Assembly (NCBI GenBank): GCA_030765245.1
Contig: JAVCCX010000333.1
Span: forward strand, 1-11,697
Direction: 5' to 3'
Length of the DNA: 11,697 nucleotides
Source: Candidatus Zophobacter franzmannii
GTDB taxonomy: Bacteria; Cloacimonadota; Cloacimonadia; Cloacimonadales; JAFGVF01
Within the stretch, counting starts at the first letter, position 1; each line of letters begins with the position of its first letter. The notes beneath the pieces are model-generated. The model saw nothing but the letters and a program-made list of their open reading frames with translations, did no database searches and was not told where the DNA came from. A program made the translations under genes and the position numbers. This document shows positions 1 through 8,500 of this stretch, piece by piece.

Positions 1-1
1 A

Positions 2-1332
2 AATAATGGAGAAACAGACCCATCAGTTAATATTAATCGATGTAATAATATAATTGTTCACGACATTGATTTTGGAGAGTCTCATCTACGCATCCTGGAA
101 TCTTTATCTCATTTTCAAACACAGTCCTGATTAATAATTGTCGGATACACGATATTGTTCAGAATAGTACAAGAGTTTCTGCTTTTACTTCCTATTGCAG
201 TGTGATTACGATAAATAACCTAATAGTGGATAGCATTTATAACAATTACGAATATGGTTACATCTCTGGAATAGATTTAGATGATAGCTCAGTAACAGCA
301 AACAATATTATTGTTACAAACAATCATCAGGATTATCCAGGGGTAATTGTACAGTATGCTAATACAGCATCTGACTCGCCCGGGGGCAATTTAAATCTCT
401 CTAATTTCCTGATGTATAATAACACTTCAACTGATAATACTCAACCAATGGCAATTTTCATTAATAGATATGATCCAAGTTATCTTAACAATATGACTAT
501 TGCTAACAATACAAGTAGTTCACGAGTATTACGATTGAATGGTGATTTTACAATGAGAAACAGTATTCTATATAATCCTCAGGCAGGTTCGGAAATGCAC
601 CTATGGGATTTGTTTGCCGGAGATCCTAATCCCATCTACTCCAATGTAGATATAGACTATTGCCTTATCCGGAATGGGGAGTCTGAAATAGATGGAGCAG
701 ACCATCCTCAAAACTCTTTGACATGGGGAAATCACAATATTGATACTAATCCACTCTTTAGAGGAGATGTTGAGGGTGACATACCTGTAGGAGATCCTCG
801 ATGGCTACAGCTAACACCAAATTCCCCCTGCGTAAATGCAGGAACACCAGACACACTTGGAATGAACTTACCAGCTTTAGACATTACAGGTAATCCTAGA
901 GTATGGGACAATATCATTGATATGGGAGCTCATGAATATAATCCAACAGTAGATAATACTGAAAACATACAACCAGCATTATCTAATCAGATAGTTGTGT
1001 CTCACTTCCCAAATCCTGTAACACCAAACGGTAAGAATAGCAATGTTGCTTTCATAGAGTTCTCACTACAGAAGAAACCTATAGATAAACCAACTCTTGA
1101 GATTTTCAATATCAAGGGTCAGAAGATACGAAGTATTAAGATAACTCAGAGTTTCTCCCAACTTGTTAGAAGTGCCGGACTCTCCTCAGAAGAGAAGCAG
1201 TCAGGAGAATATTATTCTCAAGTATGGGATTGTAAGGATAATAATCGTAAGCAGGTAGCATCAGGGATATATTTCTATAAAGTGAGTAGTGGTGGGGATA
1301 GTGCGATAGGGAAAATGATGGTGATCAAATAA
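2..1332 (+). CDS. Secreted beta-helix protein with C-terminal sorting domain (5'-partial, frame broken)
   Basis: The 3' end of a large surface or secreted protein; the true start lies left of the window. Asn/Ile-rich strands of the type NNIIV, MTIANN and INNLIV recur along it, as in right-handed parallel beta-helix (pectate-lyase-like) proteins. Counting from the GTG at 202, residues 183-247 (NPLF, SPCVNAG, DMGAHEYN) resemble choice-of-anchor Q domains. Residues 269-376 (FPNP, IFNIKGQKIR, ASGIYFYK, KMMVIK at the end) form a FlgD-like/type A sorting domain of the type IX secretion kind. Reading is open in frame 2 from position 2 to the TGA at 128-130 and gives beta-helix-like sequence (NNIIVHDIDFG); from about 75 the coherent sequence moves to frame 1 (FSNTVLINNCRIHDIV). 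The GTG at 202 is therefore not a credible start. One base has apparently been lost between about 75 and 100. The ligand or activity is unknown. The family is fairly sure, the integrity is not. Confidence 0.75.
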
Positions 1333-1347
1333 TCTGGAGATTATTTG
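1326..1347. terminator. AT-rich perfect hairpin over the stop codon of the beta-helix gene
   Basis: CAAATAATC (1326-1334) and GATTATTTG (1339-1347) form a perfect 9-bp stem with a TGGA loop, overlapping the TAA at 1330-1332. No clear T-tract follows, so intrinsic termination is only a possibility; the hairpin could instead protect the mRNA 3' end. Confidence 0.35.
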
Positions 1348-1490
1348 GAATTATAAATTAGGAATGGTGAACCCCAAACTCTTCCTCATAAAACCGCAGG
1401 TTTCGTACCGTAAGCATCCCTGCTTGCGTCTTTCTTCAATCCCAGTGCGGATTAAATAATTAATGCCCTAAAGTTACATGACTGTATTAC

Positions 1491-1524
1491 ACCTTGAGCA
1501 ATTCTTCGAATTGCCAGCAACGGT
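1491..1524. repeat. REP-like hairpin (diverged type)
   Basis: ACCTTG (1491-1496) pairs with CAA-C-GGT (1518-1524) leaving one bulged C, and GCAATTC (1498-1504) pairs perfectly with GAATTGC (1508-1514) around a TTC loop. The 34-nt length and the ends match the REP units at 10933-11020 (ACCTTG ... CAA-T-GGT), but the inner stem is different. It could be a distant relative of that family or a chance look-alike. Confidence 0.35.
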
Positions 1525-1538
1525 GGACGCTCGCAGTA

Positions 1539-1570
1539 CGGAAAGAGGTGCAGCTGAAGCAGCACTTCCG
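1539..1570. repeat. Imperfect palindrome inside the structured intergenic island
   Basis: CGGAA (1539-1543) pairs with TTCCG (1566-1570). After an AGAG bulge, GTGC (1548-1551) pairs with GCAC (1562-1565), and after an A-A mismatch GCT (1553-1555) pairs with AGC (1558-1560). Function unknown; it may be part of a dispersed non-coding repeat. Confidence 0.35.
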
Positions 1571-1643
1571 AAGATTGCCTGCCGTGGCAAAGAAGTCCAT
1601 TTTCGTACTTCTGATGAACTCCTTTGGCACTGATTTTATTCTC

Positions 1644-1684
1644 ACCATTTCGGAGGATTCACTTCGTTCAACCATCCGCAAGGT
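1644..1684 (-). repeat. Degenerate REP element, distant copy of the right-end family
   Basis: ACCATTTCGGAGG (1644-1656) differs by one base from the left arm ACCATTGCGGAGG of the unit at 11045-11077. CCATCCGCAAGGT (1672-1684) is identical to its right arm. The loop is expanded to 15 nt. Orientation equals that of 11045-11077, opposite to 10933-10966. This shows that the repeat occurs away from the transposase gene. Confidence 0.7.
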
Positions 1685-1743
1685 AAGATGCTAGGATTGC
1701 AAGATAGAGATGAAGCTAAAGCATCATTCCCCAGCCAAACAAG

Positions 1744-2523
1744 TTAAATAATAAATCCTTTCAGGCTGTTAAGATGGAGATTCGGAAGCAGATGATAGCG
1801 GAGATAATTGAGAAAGACCTTATTGATTAACTCGAAAGTTGTTTTGGTAATGGTGAAGTCAGACATATGATTGCCGATAGATGGGAGTTTATGGACAATC
1901 TCAGCCGATACTCCAGCTAAGATGACAATCGAGGCACTACCTGATAAATCTGCTGAAATTGACTCCTTTTTGAGGCATGAGGAGCAAAAGAAGCATCCAT
2001 TGCGTATGGAATAATTAAGAATCATACCCATATATGATGAGCATTGATGACAGGTTGTGATTTCAAGTTTAATTCCGACAAGTTTCAGATAGCTATAGAT
2101 GAATCTCCAGAAGATTAGAACCGGATTGTTTGATACTGTTGGCAGATATGTTAGATAACCGTGCAAAAGGCGATAATACTTGTCAGCTTCCTCCTCCTCA
2201 AAGATGGATTGGCTGATTAACTCAGCCCCTGCAGAGAGAAGTTGGACGATACTGTATTTTAAGCCAGGGAGATGACTCTTTATTAGATTTGCATTTGTAA
2301 TAGTTAAAAGTTCACTTCCTGCAGAACGAGTAAACTCCCCATCGAATTCGTTTAATAATCCAAAGACAGAGAAGTATTTGCTGTTCAGCTTTTTAGCACC
2401 CTTAGCTATTGCGGAGATGAGTCCATGTGTTTCACTCAGAAGCAGAAGAATATAGCTGGATTCGCTGTAGTCGGTTACCCTGAGTACAATACAATTAGAG
2501 CTAAAGTGTCTGCTTTCCTGCAT
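1744..2523 (-). CDS. recO: DNA repair protein RecO
   Basis: RecO binds single-stranded DNA and, with RecR, loads RecA on SSB-coated gaps in the RecF pathway of recombinational repair; it acts in the cytoplasm. The 259-aa length is normal for the family. Residues about 8-80 (CIVLRVTDYSESSYILLLLS, GLISAIAKGAKK) are the N-terminal OB fold with the typical 'E...L.SE..G...AIAKGAKK' pattern. Residues 85-150 are the helical part. A zinc-finger-like set of cysteines follows: C158-x2-C161 and C180-x2-C183 (an extra Cys at 177). The ATG at 2523 is preceded by GAGGA, which lies in the last codons of the upstream NFACT gene; the two genes are 2 nt apart, so they are almost certainly co-transcribed and perhaps translationally coupled. 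No good intrinsic terminator follows. The assignment is firm, although overall sequence is divergent as is usual for RecO. Confidence 0.93.
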   Translation of the reverse strand: MQESRHFSSNCIVLRVTDYSESSYILLLLSETHGLISAIAKGAKKLNSKYFSVFGLLNEFDGEFTRSAGSELLTITNANLIKSHLPGLKYSIVQLLSAGAELISQSIFEEEEADKYYRLLHGYLTYLPTVSNNPVLIFWRFIYSYLKLVGIKLEITTCHQCSSYMGMILNYSIRNGCFFCSSCLKKESISADLSGSASIVILAGVSAEIVHKLPSIGNHMSDFTITKTTFELINKVFLNYLRYHLLPNLHLNSLKGFII

Positions 2524-2525
2524 TA

Positions 2526-3998
2526 CTATTCCTCGTTTTGCAGATATCCAAGTTTGATTAACAGTCCACGAGCTTCACGGAAATCTATGGGATTCACAAA
2601 GACAGTCTTCTGGTTTTTATAAATAACATAACCCGGAGCTGCACTATGAGGCTTCGTAACATAGCGGATTTGAGTATAATCAACAGGAACATTTATAGAT
2701 GTCTTTGCCTTGCTGTAATAGGCTGCAAGACGACAACACACTTCCATCAATTCATCAGTAGGCTTAAGCTTTGAGTAGTTGCGTAGTACAACATGGGTTC
2801 CCTGATAGATGCGAGTATGAAACCACCAGTCCTGTGATTTGGCAACACGACAGGTTAGAAGGTCATTCTCTTTTGCCTTGCGTCCAATCATAATCTCCCA
2901 ATCAGCATTTATTCTAATTCTTCTGAAAGGAAGTTCGTTATGATGCTGACGATGTCCATGCTTCTGTCCCTTACTAAGTGCGAGGATTTCTGTATATGAG
3001 TCAATCTCTTCAACACTTGCATACTCACGGTTCAAGTCCTCAATCTCAGCTTTAGTTGCCTTGATATTGGATGTAATCTTTGCAAAGCCTGAGCGCGCTT
3101 TCTTATACTTCTTTAGATAGTATTGCAGGTTTTCAAGTGGTTTCTTATTCTTGAAGAGCTTGATAGTTAACGATTCCTGGTTCTCTGAATAGTAATTCAC
3201 TACTTCAATCGAGTCTTGCCCTGATTTAATCTGACGGAGAAGGGGCTTAAGCAATTCTGCCTTTTGAGACCACTCTGTTTCCTTCTCAGCAGAGAGCAGT
3301 TCTACTGATTGCTTCTCTAACTTAGTGTTGGCTTTCTTTATCTGCCTTTTAACCTGTTTGAGCTTTACCTTCTTACGCTCATTTAGCCTTTTCTTTAGCT
3401 CAACTTCATGAAATAGATTCTCAAACATGTTATTGGTATCACTACCCTCCCATTTGTAGGAGTCGGTATCAATCTTCAGAGGTAATGTTATCTCTCTATC
3501 AGCAACTTTATAGGTTGTCTCAGGAGTGACATAAGGTATGTTTAAGAGAATCTGACGTTGGTTGTTTTCAGCAAAACTGAACTTCCGTAATGCTTCTGCA
3601 ATGATAAGTTCATCATCCACAAATCTACAGAGGATTATGTTTTGGAAGCGAGGGATAAGCTCTAAAACCAGAGCATAAGTAGTGGTCTGGTTATAGATAT
3701 CCCTTTTCTTGAACCAGAGCTTGATAATTCTATCATTAGCTTCTAGCTCAACCTTATCTATACGGGCTGATCCCAGCATCTGAGAGATGTTGTTTATCTT
3801 TGAATCAGTATCGAAAGGTAGTGAGTCATCCTTTGTTAAAAAAGGGAAACAGTCCTTCTGATTAAGGCTAACCTGCAACATAGTCTTGTTATTCTTAAAG
3901 CTAATTTGATACTGATCTTCAAAGGCAAGAATACTCTTCAGACCGCTTTGTGGGAGTGATACATTTTGTACCCAGTTGTTTAAATATTTCCATTCCAT
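2526..3998 (-). CDS. rqcH: NFACT family protein, RqcH/Rqc2-type (ribosome-associated quality control)
   Basis: RqcH binds stalled 50S subunits carrying peptidyl-tRNA and recruits tRNA-Ala to add C-terminal alanine tails that mark the nascent chain for proteolysis; older annotations call the family fibronectin-binding protein FbpA. Residues 1-170 are NFACT-N-like, with a D89-R90 pair (ANDRIIKLWF) and E113 in LELIPRFQNIIL; these align with the Asp-Arg pair and a Glu known to be needed for tailing in Bacillus subtilis RqcH. Lys/Glu-rich coiled coils lie at about 195-250 and 295-335. Residues 358-470 are NFACT-R (IGRKAKENDLLT, DWWFHTRIYQGTHVVLR, LAAYYSKAK, APGYVIYKNQKTVFVNP). At 490 aa it is shorter than the roughly 570 aa of the Bacillus protein. 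Start: ATG at 3998, with only a weak GAG-type ribosome site. It is the first gene of an operon with recO. Confidence 0.88.
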   Translation of the reverse strand: MEWKYLNNWVQNVSLPQSGLKSILAFEDQYQISFKNNKTMLQVSLNQKDCFPFLTKDDSLPFDTDSKINNISQMLGSARIDKVELEANDRIIKLWFKKRDIYNQTTTYALVLELIPRFQNIILCRFVDDELIIAEALRKFSFAENNQRQILLNIPYVTPETTYKVADREITLPLKIDTDSYKWEGSDTNNMFENLFHEVELKKRLNERKKVKLKQVKRQIKKANTKLEKQSVELLSAEKETEWSQKAELLKPLLRQIKSGQDSIEVVNYYSENQESLTIKLFKNKKPLENLQYYLKKYKKARSGFAKITSNIKATKAEIEDLNREYASVEEIDSYTEILALSKGQKHGHRQHHNELPFRRIRINADWEIMIGRKAKENDLLTCRVAKSQDWWFHTRIYQGTHVVLRNYSKLKPTDELMEVCCRLAAYYSKAKTSINVPVDYTQIRYVTKPHSAAPGYVIYKNQKTVFVNPIDFREARGLLIKLGYLQNEE

Positions 3999-4114
3999 AA
4001 GCTCAAGCTCGTAAGGTTCTGGTTTGTGTCAATATAAACCATATCAAAGGTAAAAGATAGTGCTCACAGCAGTTCTATTCAAACTATTAGGAACAATACA
4101 ATTAGAGATTTTGC

Positions 4115-4141
4115 TTGACATTGCCATTCTTCTTATATTAT
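4115..4141 (+). promoter_or_regulatory. Putative sigma70-type promoter of the coiled-coil gene
   Basis: TTGACA (4115-4120) is a perfect -35 box, followed after 15 nt by TATTAT (4136-4141, 5 of 6 matches to TATAAT). The spacing is shorter than ideal. It would start transcription about 45 nt upstream of the ATG at 4195, which supports that start over the upstream GTG at 4060. Confidence 0.45.
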
Positions 4142-4182
4142 CTGTATCAGGTATATCTTTAGGACATAATTATAAATTAATC

Positions 4183-4188
4183 AAGGAG
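4183..4188 (+). promoter_or_regulatory. Ribosome binding site deciding the start at 4195
   Basis: AAGGAG six bases before ATG 4195. The same frame is open back to a GTG at 4060, but that codon has no comparable site and would put a second hydrophobic stretch in front of the membrane anchor. Confidence 0.8.
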
Positions 4189-4194
4189 AATTCA

Positions 4195-5070
4195 ATGAAC
4201 GCTTTCAAAGTATTAACCATTATCCTCGCAATAACAACTATTGCAGCAGGGGTCTACCTCGGTCAGGTAATGAAGGAAAAGACTGCAGTTATTGCAGAGA
4301 GAGACCAGATAGTTGCTTCTTATGATGAAGCTACAACAGTAATCACCGATATCCAAAGTAGCCTTGATGCTATTAACCCTGAATCTGTTAAAGAGATTAT
4401 GAAGAACGCAGAAGTTCCTAAAAACGCTACTCTTAGCGAAAGAAAGGCTTCTATGATGCAGGCGATTGGTGATATTAATGCACAGATTGAAGGCTACAAG
4501 AAACAGTTGAGCGATCTTGAAAAGAAATTTAAGAAAAAGAATATCAAGTTTAATAACTTAAACAAGATGGTTGCTTCACTTCAGAAAACTATTGAAGCGA
4601 AAGAAGCTATGATTGTTGAGCTTAATGCTGAGATTGAAAGACTTAACTTAACAATTCAGACTGAAAGAAAACAGCACAAGAGCGCTATTGATGTTAAAGA
4701 TAAGACTATCTCTGAGAAAGAAGAAGAGATCAGAAACAAACAGCATGCTAAATTCGATATCTATTTTGTTATCGGAACAAAATCTGAGTTGTTAGAGAAA
4801 GGTCTTGTAGAGAAGAAAGGTGGATTCCTTTGGTTCGGTAAAGTTACTGATATGACTAAAGACTATGACACTTCACTCTTTGTTAAGATGAACCTCTTAG
4901 ACAACGATGAAATTATCCTTCCTACTGTTATGGAGAGAGCAACGGTTATGTCCGACCAGAATGTTGCTTCCTTCACACTTACTAATATGAGCGAGACAGA
5001 GTCAGTTCTTAAAGTTACTGACCTTGCTGAATTTGCTCAGAACAAATATGTTGTAATCCTTGTAAAATAA
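4195..5070 (+). CDS. Membrane-anchored coiled-coil protein of unknown function
   Basis: A 291-aa protein whose function I cannot name. Residues 4-23 (FKVLTIILAITTIAAGVYLG) are a single hydrophobic segment, read as an uncleaved signal anchor or signal peptide. Residues about 25-185 are Lys/Glu-rich heptad sequence (KKQLSDLEKKFKKK, IVELNAEIERLNLTI), a long coiled coil interrupted near 55-85. Residues 187-291 form a globular C-terminal domain (FDIYFVIGTKSELLEKGLV, KKGGFLWFGK, KYVVILVK). From memory this domain resembles that of uncharacterised coiled-coil proteins in Bacteroidota that carry YxVIGTKxEL and a KYLVI tail; no catalytic motif is visible. This architecture suggests an envelope scaffold or spacer facing the periplasm. 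It is divergent from rqcH, has its own promoter, and ends 20 nt before a strong terminator, so it is monocistronic. The coding sequence is certain, the role unknown. Confidence 0.85.
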   Translation: MNAFKVLTIILAITTIAAGVYLGQVMKEKTAVIAERDQIVASYDEATTVITDIQSSLDAINPESVKEIMKNAEVPKNATLSERKASMMQAIGDINAQIEGYKKQLSDLEKKFKKKNIKFNNLNKMVASLQKTIEAKEAMIVELNAEIERLNLTIQTERKQHKSAIDVKDKTISEKEEEIRNKQHAKFDIYFVIGTKSELLEKGLVEKKGGFLWFGKVTDMTKDYDTSLFVKMNLLDNDEIILPTVMERATVMSDQNVASFTLTNMSETESVLKVTDLAEFAQNKYVVILVK

Positions 5071-5090
5071 ATTACAGTAGACATTCATAT

Positions 5091-5122
5091 AAGGCACTGA
5101 GAAATCAGTGCCTTTCTTTTTA
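5091..5122 (+). terminator. Rho-independent terminator of the coiled-coil gene
   Basis: AAGGCACTGA (5091-5100) and TCAGTGCCTT (5105-5114) form a perfect 10-bp stem with a GAAA tetraloop, followed by a T-rich tract to 5121. It sits 20 nt after the stop codon at 5070. Confidence 0.93.
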
Positions 5123-5129
5123 TAAGTTG

Positions 5130-5159
5130 TTGACGAAGTAACCTCTTGTTGGCAATAAT
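5130..5159 (+). promoter_or_regulatory. Putative sigma70-type promoter of the DUF3795 gene
   Basis: TTGACG (5130-5135, 5 of 6) and AATAAT (5154-5159, 5 of 6) are 18 nt apart. Transcription would begin near 5166, just upstream of the strong ribosome site AGGAGG (5171-5176), which lies 5 nt before the ATG at 5182. The position directly after a terminator fits an independent unit. Confidence 0.6.
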
Positions 5160-5181
5160 GTATCAAATTTAGGAGGTATCT

Positions 5182-5523
5182 ATGGAAAAGATTATTAGCG
5201 CTTGTGGATTAGTGTGTAGTGGATGTGAAGCTTATTTAGCAACAAAGGATAACGATGATGAACTTAGAAAAGCTACTTCAGAGAAATGGTCTACAATGTA
5301 TGGTGCAGATATTAACCCGGAAGCAATCAATTGCACTGGTTGTATGGAAGAGGGTGTGAAGCTCGGTCATTGCGGTGAATGTAAAATACGAGTATGTGTG
5401 ATTGCCAAGGGTTATCAGAATTGTGCTCCTTGCGATGAGTTCCCGTGTGAGATAGTGAATATGATTTATAAAATGGCACCTGAAGCAAAGAAGAATATTG
5501 AGGAAATCAAAGAGAAGTTATAG
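5182..5523 (+). CDS. DUF3795 domain protein, small and cysteine-rich
   Basis: A 113-aa cytoplasmic protein covering essentially one DUF3795 domain; the family has no established biochemical role and is presumed metal-binding. Eleven cysteines are visible: C8, C12 and C15 in ISACGLVCSGCEAYLAT, C51-x2-C54 (NCTGC), C64-x2-C67 (HCGEC), C72 (VC), C81-x2-C84 (NCAPC) and C89 (FPC). This paired-CxxC layout fits zinc or Fe-S binding. A charged amphipathic tail (APEAKKNIEEIKEKL) closes the protein. No signal peptide or membrane segment is present. The ATG has an excellent AGGAGG site 5 nt upstream. The gene has its own promoter and terminator and no operon partner, so context says little about its job. 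Members are widespread in anaerobes. Family assignment is confident, function open. Confidence 0.9.
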   Translation: MEKIISACGLVCSGCEAYLATKDNDDELRKATSEKWSTMYGADINPEAINCTGCMEEGVKLGHCGECKIRVCVIAKGYQNCAPCDEFPCEIVNMIYKMAPEAKKNIEEIKEKL

Positions 5524-5543
5524 AACTATTTGTAACATATAGA

Positions 5544-5577
5544 AAAATGCCATGTGTCATATGACTCATGGCATTTT
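5544..5577. terminator. Bidirectional terminator between convergent genes
   Basis: AAAATGCCATG (5544-5554) and CATGGCATTTT (5567-5577) are perfect inverted arms; after one T-T mismatch the interior GTCATATGAC is itself palindromic. The A-run on the left and T-run on the right let it work for the DUF3795 gene (stop at 5523) and for the minus-strand protease gene (stop at 5594). Confidence 0.8.
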
Positions 5578-5593
5578 GTATTTACTTAAATTC

Positions 5594-8500
5594 TTATTTC
5601 AGAAGAATCATCTTCTTGGTTTTGGTATAAGAACCTGCTTGAAGCTTGTAGAAGTAAACACCTGAACTTATTGTATTGCCTTCATCATTCTCTCCATCCC
5701 AAATGACTGAATGTGAACCTTGAGGAATTAACTCATTAACAAGTGTTTTCACTTTCTGACCTCGGAGGTTGTATATACCTAACTCTACAAGGCTTTCCTT
5801 AGCAATATCAAAGCTAATGGATGTTTTAGGATTGAAAGGATTAGGGTAATTGTCATTGAGGATAGTACGAGCAATTGGTTGAATAAGATCATCACTAATT
5901 CCGATTCGTACGTCAAAAGTACAATTATCAATTCCAAGTGCATAAGTAGCCTCAGAGATACAATTAACTGCAACTCGAACACGTTGACCTACATAGTCAT
6001 TGAGTGAGAAAATGTACTCTGACCATGCTGTAGGTGGTTCGATATACTCTCCATCTGAGATCTGTACAAAGTCATCTGTTTCGATTGAGCCTGTAGAAAC
6101 GAGTACTCTGAATCTATCAAGTCCATAGGATGAATCTACAGTTTTAGCCTGGAAAAGGAAAACAGAGTTTTGGACTACATCATAGTTAGGTGAGATGAGC
6201 CAGTCATTGTTGTAATCACCTTGATTTTGGTTTGTAGCCATTGCTACAAGGTAGTTTGTACCCTCGAAGGCACCCCAGTTTCCACCAAGTGGTGGCATTG
6301 TCGCGGATGGATTAAACACAAGAAACGACTTAATCCCTCCATTTCCGGGGAAGTCTGATGTTAATGGATAGTTATTGGTCTGGTCTAAATCAATGCTTCT
6401 CCAAGGGTAGAAGTTATCCTCAAAGCTTGCATACTCTTCAAATCCATCAACCCAAAGGGTTGGAACGAGATTGAAATCAACAAAGACACTTTCAGTATTG
6501 GAATCTTGTGACTCTCCCTCTTCATAGACAACTGTTAAAACATATTCGAAGATTCCCTCTTCCAGATCAAACTCTTCGTAGGCGGTGGTCTCCCAGTCAT
6601 CAATTTGAGTTAGTAATTCACCTTCTTTATAGATTCTGTATGCTTCAGGGACATAAGACCGAGTATAACCAACATTACTTAGGAGAAACTCAACACACCA
6701 ATCTCCTTCAAACCCAAGATTAACATCAGCTGATTGCCAGGCTCCATTCAATTTCACAAGGTTGCTTTTCCCTGAGAAATAGGTTGAAGGATCGCAACCA
6801 AACGGGTCACCATCTCCGGGACTCGCTGAAATTCCGATATAAAGGTCATTGTCAGTATTTAATAAAGGTGGATTCTGTAAATCAAGGGTGAATAATCCAA
6901 TCTCTGTAATGCCTGTTATAGCTTGAGTAACAGTAATATCCTGGTCATTGCCTTCATTATAAACATTCAGAGTATAGCTAGCATCAGGATCTCCGACATA
7001 GAAGTTTACTCTATCGATGTAGTTATCTTCATAATCTTCTAAAGCTTCTGAACTGTATTTGATACCAACCTCAAGTGGATCCTCACTTGTCATTCCAAAG
7101 AACTGAGTACATAGCATATTTGAATAGGATAGATACTCGTAATCGGAGCCAAGTATATTTGGTAAGCTCCAGTTGAATTGTACTGTCATCTCTTCAGTAA
7201 GTTCAGCGTTGAAGTTTCGAGATGGCAAAAGTGGGTTGTATCCGGGTCCATTCCAGAACATAAACGAAATGTTCCCACCAGATTCTGTGATATTTTCAAG
7301 AGGTCTATTCGTAGGATGATTATCCCATGTAATAGATGCCGGGTCGGTATCATCTGTGAAGCTATTCGCTGTTCCATCAGGGAATGCTGTCCCTGTAGAA
7401 TTTAACTGTCCATTAGCCGATTCAATCTGCAGGCCTTTATGATTTCCCGAATTAACATCGTTCGAGTTCATGTGGCTGAGGATATAGCCCTCATCAACAT
7501 GGTAGATTAATAAGCCATGCCCGGGAGCGTATGTATTATATCCCGTTTGTTGTCTGTTTTCCAACAGGAAGTACTCATCGTAATCCGGGGTCTCTACAGC
7601 ATATACTTCCTCAGTAATATTCGAGTTTGAGATAGTGTAATTGCCTGGCATTTCAAGATAGTCCATATCCATCCATCCGAGAAAAACTTTGCTCCATGCA
7701 TTGTGATGAGCCGGTCTCCATGAGTTATTGTTCCAAGCTCCTGAGGACATTAAATCCCACTCTCCTGTACAATCTGGATCTGCTCCACTGCCAGTATTAT
7801 AGAAGTCAGGGACTCCAAGTAAGTGACCAAATTCATGAGCTGTAACACCAACTCCTGCTTGCAGACCAAAAGAACCTGATTCACCGGCGATGGCATATTT
7901 TTGAATCGACATTCCGTCAACATTTGCAGGGACTCCCAAACTAGAATGATGTGACCAAATGTCATTTGTGTTACCCGAAGATTCTTGCCCTTGTCCAGCA
8001 TGTATTATAACTACGCCCTCGACTACATTATTCCCATTATTATCAAAATTTGCAAAGTTGACATAGGGCTCAGCTCCATAAATTGCTAAAGATGCAAAAG
8101 TGCTCCATTGATTCTGTGGTCCAAAGCTATCGTGGGTTCTCTGTAAGGTAACAATAGGGCAGATGGTAGAAGTAACTGAGTAAGTATTGTAAGAATTCTC
8201 CTCGTAAAATGTCTTGAAAGACCCGGTGAAGTTTGTTGGGCTATTCATCATATTATCGAAACTAGTAACTGAGTAGTTCATGCTCATATCACTAAACGCT
8301 ACCGGAATAACGAGTAGATTCACATTCCCTGTGTGTGGGAAATTTCCCAGACGTGCTCTGTCTCCATCTCTCATTCGGGTGATTTGGTTTTGGCTATACC
8401 AACTATGTGGTTTAATTGTTTGTAAGAAACTAAGTTCCTTATCATTTCTATCTTCGGGATTAGTAGCCACAACATCTGAGATAACAAGATCACCTTTGGA

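Larger units (their letters stand above)
1333..1743. other. Intergenic stretch with several hairpins, no credible gene
   Basis: About 410 bp between two genes that both end toward it. It holds small hairpins at 1391-1403 (AAACC/GGTTT) and 1409-1428 (8-bp stem with one T-G pair, loop TCCC), a REP-like hairpin at 1491-1524, an imperfect palindrome at 1539-1570 and a decayed REP copy at 1644-1684. The stretch 1491-1600 is visibly richer in G+C than the flanking genes. Overlapping short ORFs on both strands here look like by-products of this composition. I see no clear terminator for recO at its 3' end near 1743. Confidence 0.5.

Noticed and set aside
202..204. GTG as the start of the beta-helix protein
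   Set aside because: No ribosome site, and coherent beta-helix sequence continues upstream in the same frame to about 75.
1487..1694. Overlapping ORFs of 64-66 codons on both strands
   Set aside because: They cover a hairpin-rich island and a REP copy, have no recognisable protein motif, and each is the shadow of the other.
4060..4194. N-terminal extension of the coiled-coil protein from GTG 4060
   Set aside because: No ribosome site there, it would cover the promoter, and AAGGAG plus ATG 4195 gives a normal signal anchor.
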